From contig JAZLJL010000066.1 of assembly GCA_045617845.1 (NCBI GenBank), forward strand, positions 1-64,000: a stretch of DNA of 64,000 bases, in the 5' to 3' direction. Below are positions 16,744-25,417 of the stretch, piece by piece. Numbering within the stretch: the stretch's first letter is position 1; each line of letters begins with the position of its first letter. Source of the DNA: UBA1181 sp045617845 (lineage in GTDB: Bacteria; Bacteroidota; Bacteroidia; Bacteroidales; Paludibacteraceae). A program made the position numbers and the translations under genes. The notes beneath the pieces are model-generated. The model made no database searches and was not told the DNA's origin. It worked only from the letters and a program-made list of their open reading frames with translations.

Positions 16744-17478
16744 CTATTTTTTAGTACAAACCACCTGCCCGTTATACTTCAAAGTGATCTGTTTATATTT
16801 ATTCCAACCAATTTTATTAAAACCTTGCGTATACAAAGCGTAAAGCCTATCCAATTTCTCCTGATAATCCGCTAAGGTACCCATCTGGATCAGTTGGTTA
16901 CCGACACGGGGCACCAAAGTCACCTCACCATTCCCAGCGACGTCTATTTGCTCGATTTGAGCATTCCAGAACGGATGGTCCCGCAAAAAGAGGGCGAAAT
17001 CACAAAGTTCACCCAAGGCGAAATCCTTAGAGACATGGCCCGTCGTAATAGGCACATAAGCCGTGAAAAGGGAAGAGACCGGCATAACCTTACGCTCGCT
17101 ATCCACATAGTAGTCTCCATGCGGACACATCACGCGCAAAATCGGTTCCCTTTGGGTAACCTTCACCTGGAGCTCTCCATTCGGAGTCTTGTAGCACTCA
17201 GCAGTCTTGATACGTGACTTACCCTTCAGGAAATTCTCCATATGGTCCGTATCAATATGGTCCAAACGTACACCGATCGGGCAAACGGATTTATCCTTCA
17301 GCAACTCCTGCACATCCTGTTCGCTCACGAAACGCAAGCTTTTGCTATCGCATACCGTCACACGGATTCGTGGGCATATCGTCTCGTCCGACTTATAAGC
17401 GAACGTTTTCACGGCGAACGACAGATAGCCGACCACCAAGACAACCAACGATATTTTCACCCAACGGTTATGCAACAT
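16744..17478 (-). CDS. ftsQ: Cell division protein FtsQ
   Basis: A 244-residue bitopic membrane protein of the divisome. One N-terminal transmembrane segment (about 8-25, VKISLVVLVVGYLSFAVKT) is followed by a periplasmic POTRA-like domain (FVSEQDVQELL, IKTAECYKTPNGELQVKVTQREPI). A beta domain ends with YKQITLKYNGQVVCTKK. Sequence is weakly conserved, as is usual for the family, but position between murC and ftsA and topology fix the identity. Confidence 0.88.
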   Translation of the reverse strand: MLHNRWVKISLVVLVVGYLSFAVKTFAYKSDETICPRIRVTVCDSKSLRFVSEQDVQELLKDKSVCPIGVRLDHIDTDHMENFLKGKSRIKTAECYKTPNGELQVKVTQREPILRVMCPHGDYYVDSERKVMPVSSLFTAYVPITTGHVSKDFALGELCDFALFLRDHPFWNAQIEQIDVAGNGEVTLVPRVGNQLIQMGTLADYQEKLDRLYALYTQGFNKIGWNKYKQITLKYNGQVVCTKK

Positions 17479-17488
17479 AACGTAATTC

Positions 17489-18859
17489 CTATTTCTTTAT
17501 CTTAGACAAAAGAGCTTTCTCCACATCAGGGATCAAGAGGTCCAAATCACCGGCGCCCACCATCAGGAGGACATCAAACTCCTTCTTCAGCAAGCAATCC
17601 ACCAATCCTTGTTTCGAAGAGATTGACTTGTCCTTAATCGCAACCTTATCCAACAACATTTGGGAATCCACGCCCTCGATAGGCTTTTCCCTAGCGGGAT
17701 AGATATCCAAGAGCACCAATTCATCCAACATAGACAAGCTACGGGCGAAATCGTCGGCGAAATCCCTTGTGCGCGTATATAAGTGAGGTTGGAAAACGCC
17801 GCAAATACGTTTTCCCGGATACAAAGCACGCACAGACTCGATACTAGACTTGAGTTCCTGTGGATGGTGAGCATAATCATCCAAGAAGGCGAAATCCTTC
17901 GTCTTGATATGGAAATCGAAACGGCGCTTCACCCCTGAGAAACTCTTCATGGCCGAACGGATTTCTTGATCGGAAGCACCATTCAAGTAAGCCATAGCCA
18001 TAGCGGCCACACCATTTTCGATATTGACATAGACAGGGACACCCAGTTGGATATCGCAGATGGTCTTCCCCGGCGTCACGAAATCGAAGATGATTTCGCC
18101 GCCACCGATACGGATATTGGACGCATGGAAATCACCTTCGTCCACCGAATAGGAAAAGAGTCTGACATCCTTCCCTAAGCGAGGAGAAATAGGCAAACCC
18201 TTCTTCATCAGGAGGACGCCTCCAGGGACAATCAGGGATGTGAAATCCTCGAATCCCCTACGATAGTTCTCTTCCGTCCCATAAATATCCAAATGGTCCG
18301 CATCCACAGCAGTCACGACAGCCATGTAAGGAGACAACGTCAAGAAAGAGTGGTCAAACTCATCAGCCTCCACGACGACCAAATCGCTCTTATCTGAAAG
18401 GAGCAAGTTACGATCGAAATTCTTAGAAATTCCACCCAAGAAAGCATTGCATTTCACTTCTGAGTTATGCAAAAGATGCGCGATCATGGTGGAGGTAGTC
18501 GTCTTACCATGGGTTCCCGACACACAGATGGCGCGTTGCATACGAGTCACCTCGCCCAACACCTGCGAGCGTTTCATGATTTGGAAACCGCCCTCCTTGA
18601 ACCAAGAGAACTCGCCCATGGAAGCGGGGACAGCCGGCGTAAACACAACCAGTGTTTCATGGGCGTCACGGAAAGAGGAAGGGATTAGGTCCACATTATC
18701 CTCGTAATGGACGGGGATATCCTCCTTCTCCAATTCAGCAGTCAGGGCGGAACGAGTCCTATCGTAACCAGCCACGGCAAAACCCTTCGCCTTAAAGTAG
18801 CGAGCCAAGGCACTCATGCCGATACCACCGATACCCAAGAAAAAAATATTCTTTTTCAT
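17489..18859 (-). CDS. murC: UDP-N-acetylmuramate--L-alanine ligase
   Basis: A 456-residue cytoplasmic ligase that adds L-Ala to UDP-MurNAc. The N-terminal nucleotide-binding motif GIGGIGMSALA (9-19), P-loop SGTHGKTT (114-121), EADEFDHS, and the C-terminal DDYAHHP segment are canonical. The start overlaps the murG stop by four bases, so translation is coupled. This is the regular MurC, in contrast to the paralogue at 470-1861. Confidence 0.96.
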   Translation of the reverse strand: MKKNIFFLGIGGIGMSALARYFKAKGFAVAGYDRTRSALTAELEKEDIPVHYEDNVDLIPSSFRDAHETLVVFTPAVPASMGEFSWFKEGGFQIMKRSQVLGEVTRMQRAICVSGTHGKTTTSTMIAHLLHNSEVKCNAFLGGISKNFDRNLLLSDKSDLVVVEADEFDHSFLTLSPYMAVVTAVDADHLDIYGTEENYRRGFEDFTSLIVPGGVLLMKKGLPISPRLGKDVRLFSYSVDEGDFHASNIRIGGGEIIFDFVTPGKTICDIQLGVPVYVNIENGVAAMAMAYLNGASDQEIRSAMKSFSGVKRRFDFHIKTKDFAFLDDYAHHPQELKSSIESVRALYPGKRICGVFQPHLYTRTRDFADDFARSLSMLDELVLLDIYPAREKPIEGVDSQMLLDKVAIKDKSISSKQGLVDCLLKKEFDVLLMVGAGDLDLLIPDVEKALLSKIKK

Positions 18860-19959
18860 TTCTCAATCAGTTTTAAGATCTCATCCGCAATTCTATCCGC
18901 CGAATCCAGCTGAGCCAAACATTTCACATTTTCGCTCAAAGAACGGAGTTTTTCGTCATCAGAGATGAGACGAAGCGCCTCATCCACCAATTTAGACTTA
19001 GCCTCAAGGTCAGTCACCATGACAGCGGCGTCACGAGAAGCGAGAGCCTGGGCATTCTTCGTTTGATGGTCCTCCGCCACATTAGGGGAAGGGACCAAGA
19101 CAGTCGGTTTACCCAACAAGCACAATTCAGAGATGGAGCTTGCGCCCGCGCGGGAGACGACCAAATCAGCGATTGAATAAGCGTAATCCATCCGTTTCAC
19201 GAAATCAGTCACCACAATATCATCTGTCCGGAAAGGCTCGTAAGCCTTTTTCGCATCCTCGAAATAGTACTTGCCAGTCTGCCAAAGCACCTGAATGCCA
19301 GCCTCCTTCAACTTCTGAAGGCCAGCGATCACGCTTTGGTTGATGGTTCTCGCGCCGAGGCTACCACCAACAATCAGCAAAGTCTTCTTAGAAGAGTCGA
19401 AGTGGAAAAAGTCATACGCCTCCTGAGCCTTAGGAGCCACATTGAGGAAATCCTGGCGCACAGGGTTACCCGTCAAATAAATCTTCTCCTTCGGGAAAAA
19501 GCGGTCCATGCCATCATAAGCCACGCAGATTTTAGCCGCCTTCTTAGCGAGCAACTTATTCGTCACACCCGCATAAGAGTTCTGCTCCTGCAAAACGGTA
19601 GGGACACCCTGCCGATGCGCCATGAAGAGTGTTGGCCCACTTGCGTAGCCCCCCACACCCACAGCGACATCCGGGGCGAAATCCTTCACCACCTTCCTAG
19701 CCATCCACAAACTTTTAAACAAGCGGAACAACACCTTGAAGTTCTTCAAGATATTGCTACGGTTGAAACCGCTCACGGGCAAGCCCACGATTTCATAGCC
19801 GGCGTTAGGGACCTTCTCCATTTCCATACGTCCCTCAGCCCCGACGAACAAGAACTTAGCGTCGGGGCGCTTTTTCTTAAGTGCATTGGCGATGGATATG
19901 GCCGGGAAGATATGACCTCCCGTACCACCGCCACTTATAATAAATTTTTGATTTGCCAT
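18856..19959 (-). CDS. murG: Lipid II synthase (GlcNAc transferase) MurG
   Basis: A 367-residue GT28 glycosyltransferase at the inner face of the membrane, which adds GlcNAc to lipid I. The acceptor-side glycine loop GGGTGGHIFPA (10-20) is followed by a second loop VGVGGYASGP and the donor-binding GGSLGARTIN. The UDP-GlcNAc site reads RAGASSISELCLLGKP. Complete length. Confidence 0.96.
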   Translation of the reverse strand: MANQKFIISGGGTGGHIFPAISIANALKKKRPDAKFLFVGAEGRMEMEKVPNAGYEIVGLPVSGFNRSNILKNFKVLFRLFKSLWMARKVVKDFAPDVAVGVGGYASGPTLFMAHRQGVPTVLQEQNSYAGVTNKLLAKKAAKICVAYDGMDRFFPKEKIYLTGNPVRQDFLNVAPKAQEAYDFFHFDSSKKTLLIVGGSLGARTINQSVIAGLQKLKEAGIQVLWQTGKYYFEDAKKAYEPFRTDDIVVTDFVKRMDYAYSIADLVVSRAGASSISELCLLGKPTVLVPSPNVAEDHQTKNAQALASRDAAVMVTDLEAKSKLVDEALRLISDDEKLRSLSENVKCLAQLDSADRIADEILKLIEK

Positions 19960-19977
19960 AACCTAAATATCCTTGAT

Positions 19978-21321
19978 TTAAACACTTAATTCAGCAACAA
20001 CATCCTTAGCTTGGTCGACGATAGACTTCTCGTCATCCTTGCTTTCGGAAGAACTCTTTTTCCCCTTATTGGAGACATTCCCTTCAGTCACAGTACGGCT
20101 CAGAGCCAAAATGATACCAAAATAGGCGCTGGTCGTCAAGATGGAAGTACCACCACGGCTAATAATCGGAAGAGGCTGACCCGTCACCGGCATAAAGCCC
20201 AAAACGACGGAGATATGCATGAAAGCCTGCAACACGATCATACAAGACAAGCCAATGACGGCGAAGGAATTCTTGTAACTATCACTTTTACGCAAAATGA
20301 TGCATGCGCGATAAAGCAAAGCCAAATAGAGGAACACGATTAAGATGCTAAACACACCTACCTCCTCCACAATGATAGCGAAAATGAAGTCGGAGAAACT
20401 CTGAGGGATGAAATCACGTTCCTCGCTATTTCCGATACCCCTACCGAACCACTTCCCGTTCGCCACCGCGATATGGGAATGACCAGTCTGAATCTTATCA
20501 TCACTCTCCACATCAAACTTAATATTCATTTTCTCCTCTTCGGTGAGACCAGCACCAGAATGACGCTTCACACGGTTAATCCAAGTACCCACACGGTGCG
20601 TGATCGGAGACAAGATAGTCCGTTCATCTTTCTGTTCAACTCCCTCCACCTTCAATCCGGACTTCTCCGGAGCAATCCAACTCTCTACAAACGTGAGAAG
20701 GATCACTAATCCTAAAGAACCAATGACAATCGCCACAATCTTCCCCAACTTTTTCAAGGAGACACCTCCGACATACATCAACAGAAAGGAGACGAAGGAG
20801 AGGAGCAAGAAGGTGGACAAGTTTTCGACCATAATCAGTACAGCCGGAAGGAGCAAGCATGCGATATACCAAAAGAAACCATCATCAACACTTTTCTTTC
20901 TATGATAATAAGCCATCAAAGAAGAGAGCAGCAAGACAACAGAAATCTTGGCGAATTCGGACGGCTGCAAATTGACACCGATACCAGGCACGTGAATCCA
21001 ACGGGAAGCTCCATTCGCAGCGGCGCCAAAAAGCAATGCGAGAATGAGCATCACAATGCTAAGGCCATATCCGACAAAACCGCCCCAAAAGAATATCTTC
21101 TTAGGAGAGACCAAATGGATACCGTAAGCCACCAAGAAGCCCAAGCCCAAAAAAACGAGGTGCGAGAAAATCGGTTTAAACAGAGCGCCATGGAAACGGC
21201 GGTCGTAAACCAACATACTCGATGCACTGAACATTTCAAGCGAAGAGATAGTAATCAGCAACACGAACACCACCCAGATGATCGCATCGCCTTTAAAATG
21301 TTTCGCTAGAAATTCACGCAT
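19978..21321 (-). CDS. ftsW: Lipid II polymerase FtsW (SEDS family)
   Basis: A 447-residue polytopic SEDS glycosyltransferase that polymerises septal peptidoglycan with FtsI. About ten hydrophobic segments; family motifs GAAANGASRWIHVPGIGVNLQPSE split across helices near 98-121, and a C-terminal PVTGQPLPIISRGGTS. It has a large extracytoplasmic loop (about 225-295, charged). The last 50 residues are a charged Ser/Lys/Glu tail in the cytoplasm. Position between murD and murG supports FtsW rather than RodA. Confidence 0.94.
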   Translation of the reverse strand: MREFLAKHFKGDAIIWVVFVLLITISSLEMFSASSMLVYDRRFHGALFKPIFSHLVFLGLGFLVAYGIHLVSPKKIFFWGGFVGYGLSIVMLILALLFGAAANGASRWIHVPGIGVNLQPSEFAKISVVLLLSSLMAYYHRKKSVDDGFFWYIACLLLPAVLIMVENLSTFLLLSFVSFLLMYVGGVSLKKLGKIVAIVIGSLGLVILLTFVESWIAPEKSGLKVEGVEQKDERTILSPITHRVGTWINRVKRHSGAGLTEEEKMNIKFDVESDDKIQTGHSHIAVANGKWFGRGIGNSEERDFIPQSFSDFIFAIIVEEVGVFSILIVFLYLALLYRACIILRKSDSYKNSFAVIGLSCMIVLQAFMHISVVLGFMPVTGQPLPIISRGGTSILTTSAYFGIILALSRTVTEGNVSNKGKKSSSESKDDEKSIVDQAKDVVAELSV

Positions 21322-21349
21322 AACCTCTACAACTTTAACGATGAATAAA

Positions 21350-22684
21350 TCACAAGTTTCTCACACACTCCTTGAACTGTGTTCCCCTATCCTCGTAGCT
21401 CTTAAACAAGTCGAAGCTAGCGCAGCAAGGGGAAAGGAGGACCGTATCGCCAGGGTTAGCCATGGCGAAGCATTTATCGATAGCCTCCTTCATGGAAAGG
21501 GCGTCATCCGTACGAGCCACCTTACCATCAAAGAAGTCATGAAGTTTCTTATTATCCACACCCAAATAGACGATGGCATGGACCTTCTCCCTTACCAAGT
21601 CCTCAATCTCGGAGTAGTCATTCCCCTTATCCGTACCACCCAATATCAAGACCACAGGCGTCGTCATGCACTGCAAAGCGTACCAACAAGAGTTAACGTT
21701 CGTAGCCTTGGAATCGTTAATGAAATGCACGCCACGCACCGAAGCGACAGATTCCAAGCGGTGTTCGACACTACGGAAAGACTTCAAAGACTCACGAAGA
21801 GATTCGTCACTAACGTCAGACAAGATAGCGGTGATACCAGCCGCCATCGAATTGTACATATTATGTTGTCCCCTCAAAGAGAGATCCGAGACAGCCATTT
21901 CGAAAGAACGCTTCGGCGTATGGATCTTCAGGAGTTCGTCCTCGATGTAAGCAGCCAAGCCAGCCGCCTTGTTCAAGGAGAACGGACAAGAAGTAGCGTC
22001 GATTGAACGCTCGTTCAACTCCTTTTGGATAACGGGATCGTCGTTCCAATAAACGAAGTAATCCGAAGGCTTCATGTTTTGGACAATTCTGAACTTCGAA
22101 TTGATATAGTTTTGGAACTTATATTCATAACGGTCCAAATGATCAGGAGTAATGTTCAAAAGGATGGCCACATCAGCCTTAAACTCATACATTCCATCCA
22201 ACTGGAAACTACTCAATTCGATCACATAGTAGTCGTGGTTCTCCAAGGCCACCTGCCTAGCCAAGCTGAAACCCACGTTCCCCGCCAAACCGACATTCAA
22301 TCCCGCATTCTTCAAGATATGATGGATCAACATCGTGGTGGTAGTCTTACCGTTACTGCCAGTGATACAAATCATCTTGGAATTCGTGTAACGTGCGGCG
22401 AATTCGATTTCGGAGATGATATGGGTGTTTTGAGCCCTCAAGGCTTTAATCAAAGGAGCCTTTTCAGGGATACCTGGGCTTTTGACAATCTCGTCGGCAT
22501 CCAAGATACGGGCTTCCGTATGGGCGCCCTCCTCCCATTCAATGCCGAAAGAGGTCAATTCCTCTTTGTATTTAGGTTTAATCTCCGACTTATCGGAAAC
22601 GAACACCTCAAAACCTTTTTGTTTCGCAAGGATAGCGGCACCTACGCCACTTTCTCCCGCACCCAATACAACTATTTTTTTCAT
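21350..22684 (-). CDS. murD: UDP-N-acetylmuramoyl-L-alanine--D-glutamate ligase
   Basis: A 444-residue Mur ligase adding D-Glu to UDP-MurNAc-L-Ala. The N-terminal domain starts VVLGAGESGVGAA, the P-loop is TGSNGKTT (108-115), NITPDHLDRY follows, and the C-terminal part has NDSKATN and LLSPCCASFDLF, the usual MurD close. It lies between mraY and ftsW in the order typical of the dcw operon. Confidence 0.96.
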   Translation of the reverse strand: MKKIVVLGAGESGVGAAILAKQKGFEVFVSDKSEIKPKYKEELTSFGIEWEEGAHTEARILDADEIVKSPGIPEKAPLIKALRAQNTHIISEIEFAARYTNSKMICITGSNGKTTTTMLIHHILKNAGLNVGLAGNVGFSLARQVALENHDYYVIELSSFQLDGMYEFKADVAILLNITPDHLDRYEYKFQNYINSKFRIVQNMKPSDYFVYWNDDPVIQKELNERSIDATSCPFSLNKAAGLAAYIEDELLKIHTPKRSFEMAVSDLSLRGQHNMYNSMAAGITAILSDVSDESLRESLKSFRSVEHRLESVASVRGVHFINDSKATNVNSCWYALQCMTTPVVLILGGTDKGNDYSEIEDLVREKVHAIVYLGVDNKKLHDFFDGKVARTDDALSMKEAIDKCFAMANPGDTVLLSPCCASFDLFKSYEDRGTQFKECVRNL

Positions 22685-22707
22685 GAAATCTATATGAATT
22701 GTCCTAA

Positions 22708-23922
22708 CTATCTAATCTTTAAAGTAACGATGGTGAACATAGCCAAAAGCAAGCCCACGATCCAGAAACGAGCCACGATCTTAGGCTCAGGGATATTCAT
22801 CTTCTGGTAGTGGTGGTGCAAAGGCGCCATTTTAAACACGCGCCTTCCCTCGCCATACTTCTTCTTCGTATATTTGAAATAAGAAGTTTGGATAATAACG
22901 GAAAGGCTTTCCATAAAGAAGATACCGCACAAGACAGGCAAGAGCAACTCCTTGCGTATGATGATGGAACTGACGGCGATCACACCGCCGATCATCAAGC
23001 TTCCAGTGTCACCCATGAATACTTGCGCAGGATATGCGTTATACCAAAGGAATCCGATCAACGCACCGACAAAAGCGCAGATGAAGATCACCAACTCCTC
23101 CGAATATGGTATATACATGATGTTCAAATAGCTAGCGAACTCGGCGTGGCTGGACAAATACGCCAAAATACCCAACGTCGCGCCCACAATGGCCGACACA
23201 CCAGTGGAAAGTCCGTCCAGTCCATCCGTCAGATTGGCACCATTCGAGACCGCGGTCACAATGAAGATGACCACCAAGACGAAGAAAATCCAGCCTAAGG
23301 TCTGAGCGTAATCCCCAGCCCAACCGAACAAATCGGCATAATCGAAATTAGGATTCTTCACAAACGGGATGGTCGTCTTCGTCGATTTCTCCGGCACCTT
23401 AGCATACTCCACAACCTCCGTGTTTTGGGAAATAGTTGTCGTATTCTCATAGATCACCACATTATCGTTCATATAGAGCGTTAGACCGACAATCAAGCCC
23501 AAACCGATTTGACCCAACACCTTAAACTTACCATGGAGGCCCTCCTTATCCTTCTTGAACACCTTGATGAAATCGTCAAGGAACCCCATGGCGCCCAGCC
23601 ACAACGTAGTGACGATCATGAGAAGGATATAGACGTTGTCCAACCGTCCAAGGAAAAGGACAGGCACAAGAATGGAAATAATGATGATGATACCACCCAT
23701 CGTAGGCGTACCCTTCTTAGCCATCTGTCCGGCTAGATCCAAGTCGCGGATTGTTTCACCGATTTGTTTCTTCTGCAGTAAGCCGATAATCCTCTTACCG
23801 ATGAAAGTGGCGATCAGCAACGCAAAAATGAAAGCCAGCGCCGAACGGAAAGATATGTACTTAAAGACTCCCGCACCGGGCACGCTCAATTTGGACAAAT
23901 AGTTAAACAAATAATACAACAT
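22708..23922 (-). CDS. mraY: Phospho-MurNAc-pentapeptide transferase MraY
   Basis: A 404-residue polytopic membrane enzyme that makes lipid I from undecaprenyl phosphate. The motifs AKKGTPTMGG, GFLDDFIK (the acidic pair), NLTDGLDGL and MAPLHHHYQ are all present. A hydrophilic insertion at about 155-200 (TTISQNTEVVEY onward) makes the protein longer than the E. coli form, which I recall as normal for Bacteroidota. Confidence 0.96.
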   Translation of the reverse strand: MLYYLFNYLSKLSVPGAGVFKYISFRSALAFIFALLIATFIGKRIIGLLQKKQIGETIRDLDLAGQMAKKGTPTMGGIIIIISILVPVLFLGRLDNVYILLMIVTTLWLGAMGFLDDFIKVFKKDKEGLHGKFKVLGQIGLGLIVGLTLYMNDNVVIYENTTTISQNTEVVEYAKVPEKSTKTTIPFVKNPNFDYADLFGWAGDYAQTLGWIFFVLVVIFIVTAVSNGANLTDGLDGLSTGVSAIVGATLGILAYLSSHAEFASYLNIMYIPYSEELVIFICAFVGALIGFLWYNAYPAQVFMGDTGSLMIGGVIAVSSIIIRKELLLPVLCGIFFMESLSVIIQTSYFKYTKKKYGEGRRVFKMAPLHHHYQKMNIPEPKIVARFWIVGLLLAMFTIVTLKIR

Positions 23923-23952
23923 AACTTATTCCCAATTTTATTGTTATCTAAT

Positions 23953-25404
23953 TCAACCCATCACTTCACGGACCACCTCATGGTCGTCGAAATGATGTTT
24001 CACTCCATTAATTTCCTGATAATCCTCATGGCCTTTCCCCGCCACCAAGATGACATCCCCCGACTGAGCCAACAAGCAAGCCGTTTTGATGGCTTGGTAA
24101 CGGTCCGGGACCGTAACCACCTTCCTCATCGTCAAAGAATCAAGACCATCCACCATGTCGTGGATGATAGCCATAGGATCCTCGTTCCTCGGGTTATCCG
24201 ACGTGATGATCACCTGTTCGCTACCATTCACAGCCTCTTGCGCCATGATCGGACGTTTGCCCTTATCGCGGTTTCCCCCACATCCGACCACCGTAATCAG
24301 TTTGCCTTCGCCACAACGCACATCGTTAATCGTATTGATTACATTAGCCAAAGCATCAGGCGTGTGTGCGTAATCGACTATGACCTTATAACCGGAAGGT
24401 GCGGAGATGCACTCGAAACGACCCGAGACCGGGCGCATCGCGCTAAGGTGGAGCAACGCCTCCTCCTCTTCCATGCCCAAGGCGACAGCCGCACCGAAGA
24501 CGGCAGTCAAGTTGCAAGCGTTAAACTTGCCGACAAAGGAGACGAAGAGGTCTTTGCCATTTATATTCAGGGACATTCCCTCGAAGGAATCCTCCACAAT
24601 CTTAGTTTTGAAATCGGCGAGCGTCCTTACAGAATAAGTGAGCTTACGCGCCTTCGTGTTCTGGAGCATCACCATACCATTCTTGTCGTCCAAGTTCGTC
24701 AGAGCGAAAGCCTCGTCAGACAAATCGTCGAAGAAACGCTTCTTCGCCTTTAAGTAATTCTCCATGGTAAGATGGTAATCCAAATGGTCGCGGGTCAAGT
24801 TCGTGAAAACACCGCCATCAAACGACAAACCGGCGATACGGCGTTGGTCAACAGAATGGGAGCTCACCTCCATGAAGGCATAGTCGCAACCAGCGTCCAC
24901 CATACGTGCCAACAAACCATTCAACTCCAATTGGTCAGGAGTGGTATGCGTCGAAGGGACAGCCTCGCCATCCACATAGTTGCAAACAGTGGAAAGCAAG
25001 CCGCACTTATGCCCCGCCCTACGGAACAGATGGTAGAGCAAAGTCGCGATGGTAGTTTTGCCGTTCGTGCCCGTCACACCGACTAAGCACAACGAAGAAG
25101 AAGGATAATCGAACCATGCGGAAGCCATGCGGCCCAACGCCTCGTTGGAATCAGCCACACGGATATATGCCACGTCATTGTTGCGGGCATCAGGCAAATT
25201 CTCGCATACAATAGCCACCGCACCCTTTTCGATAGCCGTATCGATGAATGTGTGACCATCCACCTGCGTGCCACGAGTGGCGACGAACAAAGAGCCTTTC
25301 TCCACTTTACGGGAATCGAACTGAAGGGAGGATATCTCAATATCCGCATTCCCTATAGTCTCCAGCACGTCAACCGTAGCCAATATGTCGATTAATCCAT
25401 TCAT
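23953..25404 (-). CDS. murE: UDP-MurNAc-L-Ala-D-Glu--meso-DAP ligase
   Basis: A 483-residue Mur ligase adding the third stem residue. The P-loop is TGTNGKTT (111-118), the carbamylated-Lys region follows NLTRDHLDYH, and the substrate motif near residues 402-409 reads DNPRNEDP. DNPR is the signature for meso-diaminopimelate, so the wall is of the DAP type. Confidence 0.96.
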   Translation of the reverse strand: MNGLIDILATVDVLETIGNADIEISSLQFDSRKVEKGSLFVATRGTQVDGHTFIDTAIEKGAVAIVCENLPDARNNDVAYIRVADSNEALGRMASAWFDYPSSSLCLVGVTGTNGKTTIATLLYHLFRRAGHKCGLLSTVCNYVDGEAVPSTHTTPDQLELNGLLARMVDAGCDYAFMEVSSHSVDQRRIAGLSFDGGVFTNLTRDHLDYHLTMENYLKAKKRFFDDLSDEAFALTNLDDKNGMVMLQNTKARKLTYSVRTLADFKTKIVEDSFEGMSLNINGKDLFVSFVGKFNACNLTAVFGAAVALGMEEEEALLHLSAMRPVSGRFECISAPSGYKVIVDYAHTPDALANVINTINDVRCGEGKLITVVGCGGNRDKGKRPIMAQEAVNGSEQVIITSDNPRNEDPMAIIHDMVDGLDSLTMRKVVTVPDRYQAIKTACLLAQSGDVILVAGKGHEDYQEINGVKHHFDDHEVVREVMG

Positions 25405-25417
25405 ATTTTTTATTTAA